From Nitrososphaerota archaeon (GTDB lineage Archaea; Thermoproteota; Nitrososphaeria; Nitrososphaerales; Gagatemarchaeaceae), in the NCBI GenBank assembly GCA_027886975.1, contig JAPCJK010000004.1:1-47789 (forward strand): DNA of 47,789 nucleotides, read 5' to 3'. Positions 26,170 through 35,235 of this stretch are shown here, piece by piece; within the stretch, counting starts at the first letter, position 1; each line of letters begins with the position of its first letter. Below the pieces are notes generated by a model. It saw only the letters and a program-made list of their open reading frames with translations. It was not told where the DNA came from and did not search any database. The position numbers and the translations under genes are program-made.

Positions 26170-26855
26170 TAACCCTCCCTCCTTGCACTCTCCGCCCGCC
26201 TCCGGAGGACCGAGATTGCCGCGACAGGGTCCCTCTTTGCATAGACACCGGCACCTGCGACGAGGACGTTGCCCCCCCTCTTAACGACTTCGTGGACGTT
26301 ATCTTCCTCGACTCCGCCGTCGATTTCTATGTCGGTCTTGAGGCCCCTGGCCTTGATGAGGGCGCTGGTCTTCTCCAGCTTGGGCATCACGGACATATCC
26401 ATGGCCTGGCCGCTGAAGCCCGGATTGACGGTCATCACGACAAGGGTTGAGATCTTCTCGAGCCTGTCGACAGCCCAGGCCGGAAGGTCTGTCTCGGGCT
26501 TTAAAGCGAGGCCCACCTCCTTTCCGCGAGTGATTACGGTGCGGGAGAGTTCGTCGAAGCTTGGCCCGTTCAGAACCTCGGCGTGGAACGTGAGGAGGTC
26601 GGAACCGGCGTCAAGGAATTTCTCGACATAAAGTTGCGGCCGGTCAATCATGAGGTGCGTGTCGAACTTCAGGTCTGACCTTCGCCTCAGCGCTTTGACA
26701 GTCCCTGGACCGAAGGTGATGTTCGGGGCGAAGTGGCCGTCGATGACATCTAGGTGTACTTGGTCCGCCCCACCTTCGACAGATATCTCAACAGCCCGCT
26801 CAAGGTCGCCGAGGTCCCAGGCCAGGATTGAAGGTGCGATCCTGATTTCGTTCAA
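26169..26855 (-). CDS. rpe: Ribulose-phosphate 3-epimerase
   Basis: IAPSILAWDLGDLERAVE, DQVHLDVIDGHFAPNITFGP, MTVNPGFSGQ, EIDGGV; TTG start 26855. Confidence 0.94.
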   Translation of the reverse strand: MNEIRIAPSILAWDLGDLERAVEISVEGGADQVHLDVIDGHFAPNITFGPGTVKALRRRSDLKFDTHLMIDRPQLYVEKFLDAGSDLLTFHAEVLNGPSFDELSRTVITRGKEVGLALKPETDLPAWAVDRLEKISTLVVMTVNPGFSGQAMDMSVMPKLEKTSALIKARGLKTDIEIDGGVEEDNVHEVVKRGGNVLVAGAGVYAKRDPVAAISVLRRRAESARREG

Positions 26856-26856
26856 T

Positions 26857-27678
26857 TCATAACTCGAGTTCACTAAGGACGTCAGAGAGTTTGTCCTTGG
26901 AAGGAGCTGTCCCATGGTAGTGAGGCGACCACTCCATGAAGGAGATGCCTTTTCCTTTCACTGTGTGAGCGATGATCACAGTCGGCCTGTTTCGCGTGCT
27001 GGCGGCTAGGTCGAAGCCGTCCATTATCTGAGTGAACTCGTAGCCGTCGACCTCGATGACGTTCCAGTTGAAGGCCCTCCACTTTGCAGCCAGGGGTTCG
27101 ATGGGCATTATCTGTTCTGTCAAGCCGTCCTGCTGAATCCCGTTCCTATCGATAATCGCCGTGAGGTTGTCCAGCCTGTACTTCGAGGCCGCCATTGCTG
27201 CTTCCCATATCTGGCCTTCCTGTTGCTCGCCGTCCCCCATCATTACGTACGTCCTGAAGGTCTTTCTGTCGAGTTTCGCGGCCAAGGCCATGCCGACGCC
27301 GAGGGAGAGCCCGATTCCTTCTGACCCGGCGGGGGCCTCGACCCCGGGGATGCCCATGGAGGGGTGCCCCTGAAGCCTGGAGCCCATCTTCCGCAAGGTC
27401 ATCAGTTCTTCGACCGGGAAGTATCCCGCCTGGGCCAAGATAGAATATAGCAGCGGCGCCGCATGGCCTTTGCTCAGGAAGAACCTGTCCCTTTCGGCCC
27501 ATGTCGGATTCTTGGGGTCGTAATGCATGACGTGGAAATAAAGCGTGACCAGCAGCTCCACCGCCGAAAGAGAGCCGCCCGGGTGCCCGGACCCTGCCTC
27601 CGCAAGGCTCTCGAGTATGTGCTTCCGAGTGCTCCTCGCGAGTTCCTTGAGCCTTACGACTTCTTGAGCGGTCTCCAT
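26857..27678 (-). CDS. Transketolase, N-terminal (TPP-binding) subunit
   Basis: GHPGGSLSAVELLVTLYFHVM; MGDGEQQEGQIWEAAMAASKYRLDNLTAIIDRNGIQQDG. Confidence 0.95.
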   Translation of the reverse strand: METAQEVVRLKELARSTRKHILESLAEAGSGHPGGSLSAVELLVTLYFHVMHYDPKNPTWAERDRFFLSKGHAAPLLYSILAQAGYFPVEELMTLRKMGSRLQGHPSMGIPGVEAPAGSEGIGLSLGVGMALAAKLDRKTFRTYVMMGDGEQQEGQIWEAAMAASKYRLDNLTAIIDRNGIQQDGLTEQIMPIEPLAAKWRAFNWNVIEVDGYEFTQIMDGFDLAASTRNRPTVIIAHTVKGKGISFMEWSPHYHGTAPSKDKLSDVLSELEL

Positions 27679-28718
27679 CAACGCCTCACCGGCACCTGGA
27701 TTATTCTTTGAACGAAGTCCTCCGTGCCCTGGGCCCTGACTTCGAGATCGTGCAGTGAGAGCGAGGCCGTCCTCGGTAGCTCGCTCCTTGCCTCCCCTGC
27801 TACGTTGCTCAACACCGCCGCCTGGTAGGCGTTACCCCCCGACGCCACGGCTATGCTGAAGACCCCGGTCATAGCGTCCCTGACTCCGACCTTGCTGAAC
27901 AGGTTCTTCTTGCCTCTAATTGGCGGGAAGAGTGTCACGTTGTCCTTGTCGAAGAGGGTCACCCCCTGCTCTCCGCGCGTGATAAGAATCGCCCTGCACT
28001 CGAGCCTGCTCAACAGGTTCACCCCCATGTTCCTGAGGCTGGTCTCGTTGACCATCGCCATTCCCGTCGCGTGGGCTGCCTCTTCGAGGTTCGATTTCAC
28101 GTAGGTCACTCCAGAGAAATCGAGGTAATGGTGCATCTTTGGCTGCGCCACGACGATCTTCCCGGAAGCGTGAGCGGCGGCGACCACGCCCCCAATGAGA
28201 TAGCTCGAAATAGCCCCGCGATCGTAGTCGGATAGAATCACGCAGTCGACGTCTGGGATGTGAGGCTCAGCCTCCGAAAGGAGCTGCTTCGCCATCGCAA
28301 GGGGGACGTCCCTCCGGTCTTCCCTGTCTATCCTGAGCATGTGGAACGTGTTGACCATGATCCAGGTCCGGAGCGATGTGGGCCTGCTTGTGTCGGTTAC
28401 CACCCCTCCATACGAGACACCGTACTTCGAGAACTCTGATTTCAGCCAGTTGCCGTATTCGTCCGAACCGACTAGACCTACGAGACTGACGGACGCCCCC
28501 AGTGAAACGAGTTCCCTGGAGAGATTTGCGCCCCCGCCAGGAAGGAAGGTCTCGCCCACGTAGTCCCCTGCGGGCACCGGAGCTTCCCTCGCTAACTTGC
28601 GCGCAGCCACCTCGACGAATCTGCTTACCAGCAGGTCGCCAATGACCAGAATCTTCCGTCCCTGGAACTGCCGAAGTAGCCCGGTCAGTCTTTCTTTGTC
28701 GACCGAGTCCAGCGGCAA
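27678..28718 (-). CDS. PfkB-family sugar kinase, RfaE/HldE domain-1-like (heptose-7-phosphate kinase-like)
   Basis: ILVIGDLLVSRFVE....REAPVPAGDYVGETFLPGGGANLSRELVSLGASVSLVGLVGSDEYGNWLKSEFSKYGV; RIDREDRRD; CVILSDYDRGAI. Confidence 0.82.
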   Translation of the reverse strand: MPLDSVDKERLTGLLRQFQGRKILVIGDLLVSRFVEVAARKLAREAPVPAGDYVGETFLPGGGANLSRELVSLGASVSLVGLVGSDEYGNWLKSEFSKYGVSYGGVVTDTSRPTSLRTWIMVNTFHMLRIDREDRRDVPLAMAKQLLSEAEPHIPDVDCVILSDYDRGAISSYLIGGVVAAAHASGKIVVAQPKMHHYLDFSGVTYVKSNLEEAAHATGMAMVNETSLRNMGVNLLSRLECRAILITRGEQGVTLFDKDNVTLFPPIRGKKNLFSKVGVRDAMTGVFSIAVASGGNAYQAAVLSNVAGEARSELPRTASLSLHDLEVRAQGTEDFVQRIIQVPVRR

Positions 28719-28751
28719 CTTTTTTCGGAATTGCTTAGCTTCTTGCCCTCT

Positions 28752-29258
28752 TTAAGTCTTGGCGACCTTATTCTGGTCTGACCTTCCCTCCGATTTCCAT
28801 TTTTCTGCAAGGAGTTCGCCTATTACCCCCACAGCTTTGCGAAGCTCCCTGTCCATGGCCAAGGGGTCATAGCCTTTCGGAGGTGGGTAGTCGAGGAATT
28901 TCTGATTCGGGTCGGCGCTGAGGAAATCCCTGCTTGCCTCATAGATCGACATCAGCGCGGTACCATCGAGTCTTCCAAGCTCGGACTTCCAAGAGTGGTG
29001 GAACCCCTTATCTGAGAGGAAGGTCAGTTTCATATCCCCATCGGCTTCCTTCTTCACGTCCTCCCAGAAGACTCGGTCGATGTCCCCCTTCGTGACCTTG
29101 CCTGATTTCAGCTTCGATTCGTATGACTTGGCCAGAGATGCGGCTCTCTCGGGGGAGATTTCGAAGTTGGCTGAGATTTGATCGAATGTGAGGCCCAGTT
29201 GGGAGAGGTAGTAACAGCCTTCCTCCAAGATTTCATCGCTCACGTCGTCGGTTTGCAT
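28752..29258 (-). CDS. Hypothetical protein with possible helix-turn-helix N-terminal segment
   Basis: Intact 168-aa ORF; LTFDQISANFEISPERAASLAKSYESKL looks HTH-like. Confidence 0.55.
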   Translation of the reverse strand: MQTDDVSDEILEEGCYYLSQLGLTFDQISANFEISPERAASLAKSYESKLKSGKVTKGDIDRVFWEDVKKEADGDMKLTFLSDKGFHHSWKSELGRLDGTALMSIYEASRDFLSADPNQKFLDYPPPKGYDPLAMDRELRKAVGVIGELLAEKWKSEGRSDQNKVAKT

Positions 29259-29286
29259 TGGAGTCCTTGACCCTATTTGGTCCGCT

Positions 29287-32253
29287 TTAAGCGCTGTTAG
29301 CGGGGCTTCCCTGGTCGTAGAGGGCCTGGGACCGTTTTATGTAGGGAATCGGATTGTACCAATTCCATTTCCCTACAGTCGACATTACCGCAGGTACCAG
29401 GTACGTCCTCACTATGAGGGCGTCGATCAGGATCGAGAAGGCGAAGGAGAAGCCGAGTTCTTTTAGCAACAGGTCGCTGGAAAGCATCAGAGCGCCGAGG
29501 GAACCGGCCAGTATGATTGCGGCCGCGGTGATAATCCCACCCGTCTGTTCGATTGCTCCCACGATGGCATCGTTGAGATACTTGCCCTTGGTTGCCTCTT
29601 CTCGGATGCGAGTAAGGATGAAGACGTTGTAGTCCATCCCAAGGCCCAGGAGGGTGACGAATAGGAAGAACGGGACGATGAATAATATCTGGTAGTTGTA
29701 GAACTGTTGGAAGACGAGCTTGGTGACAGCCAGTGTCCAAACGATGCTCATCAGGACAGAGACCACGGCGAAGACGGGGAGGAAGAGCGAGCCAAGTACC
29801 ACCAGGAGGACAAGAGCAACGCCTACGGCGACTATGGGAACTACGGCATTGAACTGCGAATCGAATAGATTCTTGGTGTCCAGGATCGAGCCGGACGCGC
29901 CTCCCAGGAGGATTCCAGACACATCAGGGGAAGAGCCGAAACTCGCGTGAAGGTGCTGCCTGAGGGATTGGGTGTCGGAAATCGCCAGAGTCGAGTACGG
30001 GTCGATGCCAAAGTTCAGGGTCACGAGGACCGTCTTGTTGTCTTTGCCGATGCTCTGTGTCACGGCGCTGAACGCCAGTTTGCCGGATGAAGTCGAGTAG
30101 TTGATAGAATTGTAATCGAGCGGCTTCCCGTAGGGCATGGTGGGGCTCGTGACGTTTCGCACATGTGGCGAAGCCGCTATGCTCGTGCTGATGGCTCCGA
30201 TGGTTGCCATTTCTCCTTTGTTCAAAGTGTGCGACACGACCACTGGCTTGTCGAATGTGACGACCACGTACGAGGGGGACAGCCTCCCTGCCCCGAATGC
30301 AGAAGTCAGATGGTTCGATGCTGCGACCGATTCGAGGTTGCTCGGTGCTGCAGAAAGAAAGTCGAAGGTCGTAGTCGTGTTCGCGTAGACGTAGATAGCT
30401 GGGGCCGAGACTACGAGCGCTAGTACGACGAGCACTCTGGCCCGCTTGACTGCGAAGGCCCCACTTCTGGAGAAGTACCCTGACTTCCTTTCGAGCTTGG
30501 AAAGTACAGACACCGAATAGCGTTCGAAGCGTCCTCCCGAGTTGGGCCAGAACGTGCGGCCTCCTACTATGCTGACTATGGCGGGGACGAGGGTTAGCGC
30601 TACCAAGAGCGCGACCAGTACGCCCAATCCTACGACGTAACCGATCGTCTGCAGGAAGACGACGGAGGTGAGGGCCAGGGAAAGGAAGGATATTATCACG
30701 GTCGCGCCGCTTGTCGCGATGCTTTCACCGGCCCAGGTCACAGAAGTCTCGATAGCGCTCTGGACGGACGCTCCCTTGACCCTCTCCTCTCTGAATCGTG
30801 CGACTACAAAGACGCTGTAGTCAGTCCCCACCCCGATGAGTATCGTAAGAAGGATTGTTGGAACAGTGAAGTCTACCTTGGCTATGTACGTCCCGACCAG
30901 GACAATGAACACCTGGGAGATCCCAAGGGCCACCCCGATGGTGCCGAGTGTGATGAATGGTGTTAGGAGGGACCTGAAGAAGAGGCCAGTTGCCACTATT
31001 AGCAGGACGATCGTCACAGGGAGGATAAGACCAAGGTCGGCCTGAGTTGAATTCCCGAAGTCGTAGGAGATGGCGTCCTCCCCTGTAACCTGGGCCGACT
31101 GGATCCCCGAGCCTGGAGCCAGGCTCGACTCGACCGACGCGATATCGGACCTCACGGCCACGATGTTCTGGTTGGAAGATCGGTTCAAGCCCAAGGATAT
31201 CAGGGTCGTGTCCCCGGCCGGCGAGACGAGCGACGAAATGAGCGTGGATAGGCCTCTGCCCACGCCGTATTCCGAAGGTCTGTGAACAACGCTCCCAGCC
31301 AGCGAATGGAGCGACACGAGGCTGAAAGTCCTCCCCAGGGCGTAGGAGGAGTTCACGAATCTGTCTGAGAACCCAGACGAAATTGAGACGTAGGATACGC
31401 TAAAGGAAGCTAGTCTTGAATTTGCCTGAGCTCGGTTGTCGGTAAGGAATTCGGAAAGGCTGATGGAGTTTAGGACGGCTGAGCCGAATAAGTCGGAGCC
31501 GGGTTGGTAGGTTTTCAGGTACTGAACGCCGGCTATGCGGGCCGCGATGGACGCTCTGTCAATAGCTGTTAGGTTTGATAGCTGAGGGTCAGACCAAGCC
31601 GCAGTCCAGGCAGTATTGAAGAGGTTCAGGACATGCGAGGAATAAAGTCGGAATGCGGTTGCATTCTCGGATGCGAGTGTCCGAGCCGTGCTGTTGAATG
31701 CTGCCGTGTCGGCTTTTGTCAGATTCTGCGTCGAGGCGTAAGCCTGCTGCCAAACTCCGAAGTAAAGTGCAGGGACGCCTAGCAGAAGACGCGCGGTACC
31801 GTTTGCTCCGTCCAGCGTTGCGAAGGTCGCGCGATTGGTACCCTTGATGGCCGTGTAAAGAGGTGAGTAGACGTCAAGAGTCTGATTCAGTCCCCTGACC
31901 CCCGGGTCCGTCTTCAAAGATGTCGTAATCCGACTTATGAAATCCTGAGTGGCAGCAGAGGAGACGTTCGTCCCAGATATCACAATCAAAAGAGTGCTGT
32001 TGGGGACAGTCCTGGCGAATTGGAGCGAGATGAGTTGTGCAGCCTTTGCAGACTCGAGTTGATTTCCAGACGCCGCCCCCTGTTGAAGTGACGTGACCGC
32101 GCCTTCGTTCAAAATTGCGGGCACGACGGCAACCAAGCCGATAATCCAGGCGGCTATGATGTACTTCCTGCGCTTGTACACGAAGCCTCCAAGCCTCTTG
32201 AACGGAGCAGAGTCGCTTGAGCCCGGACGCGAAGGAGGCGAGTACATCATCAA
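29287..32253 (-). CDS. MMPL/RND superfamily transporter
   Basis: 988 aa, two blocks of 6 TM; GVGTDYSVFVVARFREE and GLGMDYNVFILTRIREE MMPL signatures. Confidence 0.93.
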   Translation of the reverse strand: MMMYSPPSRPGSSDSAPFKRLGGFVYKRRKYIIAAWIIGLVAVVPAILNEGAVTSLQQGAASGNQLESAKAAQLISLQFARTVPNSTLLIVISGTNVSSAATQDFISRITTSLKTDPGVRGLNQTLDVYSPLYTAIKGTNRATFATLDGANGTARLLLGVPALYFGVWQQAYASTQNLTKADTAAFNSTARTLASENATAFRLYSSHVLNLFNTAWTAAWSDPQLSNLTAIDRASIAARIAGVQYLKTYQPGSDLFGSAVLNSISLSEFLTDNRAQANSRLASFSVSYVSISSGFSDRFVNSSYALGRTFSLVSLHSLAGSVVHRPSEYGVGRGLSTLISSLVSPAGDTTLISLGLNRSSNQNIVAVRSDIASVESSLAPGSGIQSAQVTGEDAISYDFGNSTQADLGLILPVTIVLLIVATGLFFRSLLTPFITLGTIGVALGISQVFIVLVGTYIAKVDFTVPTILLTILIGVGTDYSVFVVARFREERVKGASVQSAIETSVTWAGESIATSGATVIISFLSLALTSVVFLQTIGYVVGLGVLVALLVALTLVPAIVSIVGGRTFWPNSGGRFERYSVSVLSKLERKSGYFSRSGAFAVKRARVLVVLALVVSAPAIYVYANTTTTFDFLSAAPSNLESVAASNHLTSAFGAGRLSPSYVVVTFDKPVVVSHTLNKGEMATIGAISTSIAASPHVRNVTSPTMPYGKPLDYNSINYSTSSGKLAFSAVTQSIGKDNKTVLVTLNFGIDPYSTLAISDTQSLRQHLHASFGSSPDVSGILLGGASGSILDTKNLFDSQFNAVVPIVAVGVALVLLVVLGSLFLPVFAVVSVLMSIVWTLAVTKLVFQQFYNYQILFIVPFFLFVTLLGLGMDYNVFILTRIREEATKGKYLNDAIVGAIEQTGGIITAAAIILAGSLGALMLSSDLLLKELGFSFAFSILIDALIVRTYLVPAVMSTVGKWNWYNPIPYIKRSQALYDQGSPANSA

Positions 32254-32303
32254 GAGGGTCTCCCTAGGTCGTGTAATTATGCATTGGAACGATTTGGGAG
32301 GAT

Positions 32304-32615
32304 TCAGCGCCTTTTGATGTGGAGGAAGCCGTCCATCTCCTTCACATCGTAGAGAGGCTCGTCCTCTAGCGGTTCGTCAAAGACCCCCTTCCCAGTCTTG
32401 AGGTCCCAGACGGTCCCGTGGCCGGCACAGGTGACTGCTGTGCCATCCAGCGTCCCCTCGGAAAGGTCCCACTGTTGGTGGGTACAGATGGCGCCCATGC
32501 CGTAGTATTTCCCATCAACATTCGCGATGAGAACCGATTCTTCGCCGACTTCTACGGTCACCATGGTATCAGGTGGCACCTTCGATGCCTCGATAGCCTT
32601 CGCGAAATCTGCCAT
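32304..32615 (-). CDS. Rieske [2Fe-2S] ferredoxin-like protein
   Basis: CTHQQWDLSEGTLDGTAVTCAGHGTVWDLKTG (CxH ... CxxH). Confidence 0.93.
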   Translation of the reverse strand: MADFAKAIEASKVPPDTMVTVEVGEESVLIANVDGKYYGMGAICTHQQWDLSEGTLDGTAVTCAGHGTVWDLKTGKGVFDEPLEDEPLYDVKEMDGFLHIKRR

Positions 32616-32708
32616 GTTCACCTGCCGGCTTGGGTCGCGGATAAATTCTTTCTCTAAGCGGCAGCCTGCCAAGACTCTTCCAGCCCACCCGGGCCATTCA
32701 GGCTCTCG

Positions 32709-33410
32709 CTAGCCCGTCGGGGTAGCTTGTTTGTTCTCCTCGAGTTCCTTCAAGTCCTTGAGGGAATCAACAAAGAACCACTCCCCGTAGTAGGGATACG
32801 AAAGCAGCTCCCCGCGCGCCACCAAGTTGGGGAACGTCTCTCTCTCGATGTCGCCGGAGTCCGGCAGGTACTTCTGCGCTCTCTTCGAGTTCAAAACATA
32901 AACCCCTCCGTTGATCCATACGTCTGGGAACGCCGGCTTCTCTTCGAAACCCCGCACAACCTTGAGCTTGTCGATCTTGACGACGCCGAATCGCGAGCGG
33001 TAGGGTACGACCAGCATGGACGCCGATATCTCACCCGCTTGTCGGTGGGCGTCGATCATTCGCTTTAGGGGCAGGTCAGTGATGATGTCCCCGTTGGTGA
33101 CCACCACAAGATCTTCTGGTTGATTCGTCGAGATTGCCTTCTTCACCCCTCCGCCGGTGCCAAGCGGTTCGTTTTCCACGGAATAATTCACCGGCACTCC
33201 ATTGAAGTTCGAGCCGAAGTGTTCTTTGAGCTTCTCCCATTTGTACCCGCAGGCGAACGTGATGGAATCAATGCCGCCTTCTTTTACAAGCCATTCGATT
33301 TGATACTCAGAAATCGGCCTTCCATTGACCGGAATGAGGGCCTTGGGTCTGTCGTCGGTCAACGGACGGAGCCGCATGCCTAGGCCTCCAGCAAGGACTA
33401 TCGCTTTCAT
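32709..33410 (-). CDS. Nucleotidyltransferase, NDP-sugar pyrophosphorylase family (GCD1-like)
   Basis: MKAIVLAGGLGMRLRPLTDDRPKALIPVNGRPISEYQIEWL; NEPLGTGGGVKKA; VTNGDIITD. Confidence 0.93.
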   Translation of the reverse strand: MKAIVLAGGLGMRLRPLTDDRPKALIPVNGRPISEYQIEWLVKEGGIDSITFACGYKWEKLKEHFGSNFNGVPVNYSVENEPLGTGGGVKKAISTNQPEDLVVVTNGDIITDLPLKRMIDAHRQAGEISASMLVVPYRSRFGVVKIDKLKVVRGFEEKPAFPDVWINGGVYVLNSKRAQKYLPDSGDIERETFPNLVARGELLSYPYYGEWFFVDSLKDLKELEENKQATPTG

Positions 33411-33559
33411 GCTTCCACCTAGGAAGGCATTCGCCCCTTTTTCCAAGCGATAAGGATTTCCCTGTCGCGACGTCGGTGACAATTGCGATGCATGTCCTTG
33501 CTCCCCCAGAGTCATCGTGGCCACCTTCGGACGGATGTAAGAACCGAGTCGCAACATGA

Positions 33560-33565
33560 TTTAAG
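33560..33565 (+). promoter_or_regulatory. TATA-like element for aIF2-gamma
   Basis: tttaag about 29 nt upstream of the start at 33592. Confidence 0.45.
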
Positions 33566-33591
33566 AAGGGCTCCTGAAGCGACTGTCGAGT

Positions 33592-34857
33592 TTGTCCGAA
33601 CAAGAACTGATGGCCCCAAGCATCCCTCGGCCCCTCCTGCCAAGGCAGCCCGAGGTCAACATTGGGAGCGCGGGTCACGTGGACCACGGCAAGACCACAA
33701 CGGTCCAGGCGATAACGGGGGTCTGGGCGAGCGCACATAGTGAGGAACTGAAGCGAGGAATCACGATCAAGGTTGGCTACGCGGACGCCGCTTTCTACAA
33801 GTGCTCTCACACCCCGATCCCGGCCGCATATTCCACAAGCCCGAAGTGCCCGGTCTGCGGGAGAGATACGAAGCTACTCAGAGCAGTGAGCTTTGTCGAC
33901 TGTCCAGGCCACGAGAGCTTGATGACCAACATGCTTGCCGGGGCATTCCTGATGGATGGTGCGCTCCTTGTGATCGCAGCGAATGAACCCGTGCCAAAGC
34001 CGCAAACGAGGGAACACCTGCAAGCTCTGCAAATGCTGGGCATGAAGAGGATTGTCATAGCGCAGAACAAGGTTGACCTGGTGAACGACTCCGAAGCGAC
34101 GAAGAATCACGCCGGGATTGAGAAGTTCGTCGAGGGCACCGTCGCCGAGGACGCCCCGATTGTCCCCATCTCAGCCCAGCAAAGGCTGAACATTGATGCT
34201 CTGATTGAAGCGCTCGAAGAGGTCGTCCCTACACCAAAGAGGGATCTTGGGGCGAACCCGCTGATGTACGTGGTCAGGAGTTTCGACGTGAATAGGCCGG
34301 GCGCGGAAATCTCCGCGCTATCGGGCGGCGTACTCGGAGGGAGCCTCACGAGAGGGGAACTGCATGTGGGGGAGGAGATAGAGCTGAGGCCGGGGATGGT
34401 CGACGAAAGGAGCGGCAAGTACCTCCCCGTAGTGACCAAAGTGGCGAGCTTGCAGACGGGCGCCGGCCCAGCAGAGAAGGTCGGTCCGGGGGGGCTCGTC
34501 GCCATAGGCACACATCTCGACCCGACCTTCACGCGGGGAGACCAGATGGTGGGGAGTGTCATCGGCAGGCCCGGGACGCTCCCGGAGACCCTGGAGCATG
34601 TCACATTGGACGTGACGCTGCTGGAGACCGCCGTGGGTTCGGCTGAGCTCGTCAAAGTCGAGAAGGTCAAGCTGGGAGAGATGATCAGGCTGAACCTTGG
34701 CACCGCGTCGACCTTGGCGGTGGTCACTTCGGTCAGGGGAGAAGTGGTTGAGGTGGACCTCAAGAAGCCAGTCGCCATCGAGATGGGGATGAGGGCCGCC
34801 ATAAGCAGGAGAATCGCCGAAAGATGGCGCTTGATCGGCTCAGGCCTCCTCAAGTAG
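33592..34857 (+). CDS. eif2g: Translation initiation factor aIF2 gamma subunit
   Basis: QPEVNIGSAGHVDHGKTTTVQAITGVWASAHSEELKRGITIKVGYA; FVDCPGHESLMTNMLAGAFLMDGALLVIAANEPVPKPQTREHL. Confidence 0.98.
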   Translation: MSEQELMAPSIPRPLLPRQPEVNIGSAGHVDHGKTTTVQAITGVWASAHSEELKRGITIKVGYADAAFYKCSHTPIPAAYSTSPKCPVCGRDTKLLRAVSFVDCPGHESLMTNMLAGAFLMDGALLVIAANEPVPKPQTREHLQALQMLGMKRIVIAQNKVDLVNDSEATKNHAGIEKFVEGTVAEDAPIVPISAQQRLNIDALIEALEEVVPTPKRDLGANPLMYVVRSFDVNRPGAEISALSGGVLGGSLTRGELHVGEEIELRPGMVDERSGKYLPVVTKVASLQTGAGPAEKVGPGGLVAIGTHLDPTFTRGDQMVGSVIGRPGTLPETLEHVTLDVTLLETAVGSAELVKVEKVKLGEMIRLNLGTASTLAVVTSVRGEVVEVDLKKPVAIEMGMRAAISRRIAERWRLIGSGLLK

Positions 34858-34860
34858 TCT

Positions 34861-35229
34861 TTGCAGCGCGTAATATTTGACAGCAGTTTCCTGATGGCCG
34901 TGGCTGAGAATCCCACCACCTGGTTCCAAGATATCGTCGCAGGTTTGGGGAGTTTCGAACCCATCTTGCCGGCATGCGTCCGCGACGAGCTGTCGAAGCT
35001 GGCCTCTGGTCGTGGGAAGCGGGCGCGTGAAGCACGAGTGGCCCTAGACCTGGCTTCGAACTTCGCCTCCATTCCATGCGGTAAAGCGGCGGTCGACGAC
35101 GAAATAGTGTCGGCCGCCCTCACGAAAGGGGCGCTCGTCGCTACAACGGATGCTGACCTTGTGCTCTCTCTAAGAGCGGCGCACCTCAAAGTCGTTTCGC
35201 TCAGGTCTGGGAGGGTGGCGTTGGGATAG
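34861..35229 (+). CDS. PIN-domain nuclease (FCF1/Utp24-like family)
   Basis: VIFDSSFLMAVAE, VRDELSKLA, VDDEIVSAALTKGALVATTDADLVLSLRAAHLKVVSLRSGRVAL. Confidence 0.85.
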   Translation: MQRVIFDSSFLMAVAENPTTWFQDIVAGLGSFEPILPACVRDELSKLASGRGKRAREARVALDLASNFASIPCGKAAVDDEIVSAALTKGALVATTDADLVLSLRAAHLKVVSLRSGRVALG

Positions 35230-35235
35230 ATTTCG

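Noticed and set aside
29297-29740. 147-aa minus-strand ORF overlapping the MMPL gene
   Set aside because: Alternative frame of a strong MMPL coding sequence; Arg/His/Pro-rich nonsense composition.
34107-35189. 360-aa minus-strand ORF
   Set aside because: Antisense to aIF2-gamma and the PIN gene; Ser/Thr/Pro-rich composition is typical of a reverse-frame artefact in GC-rich DNA.
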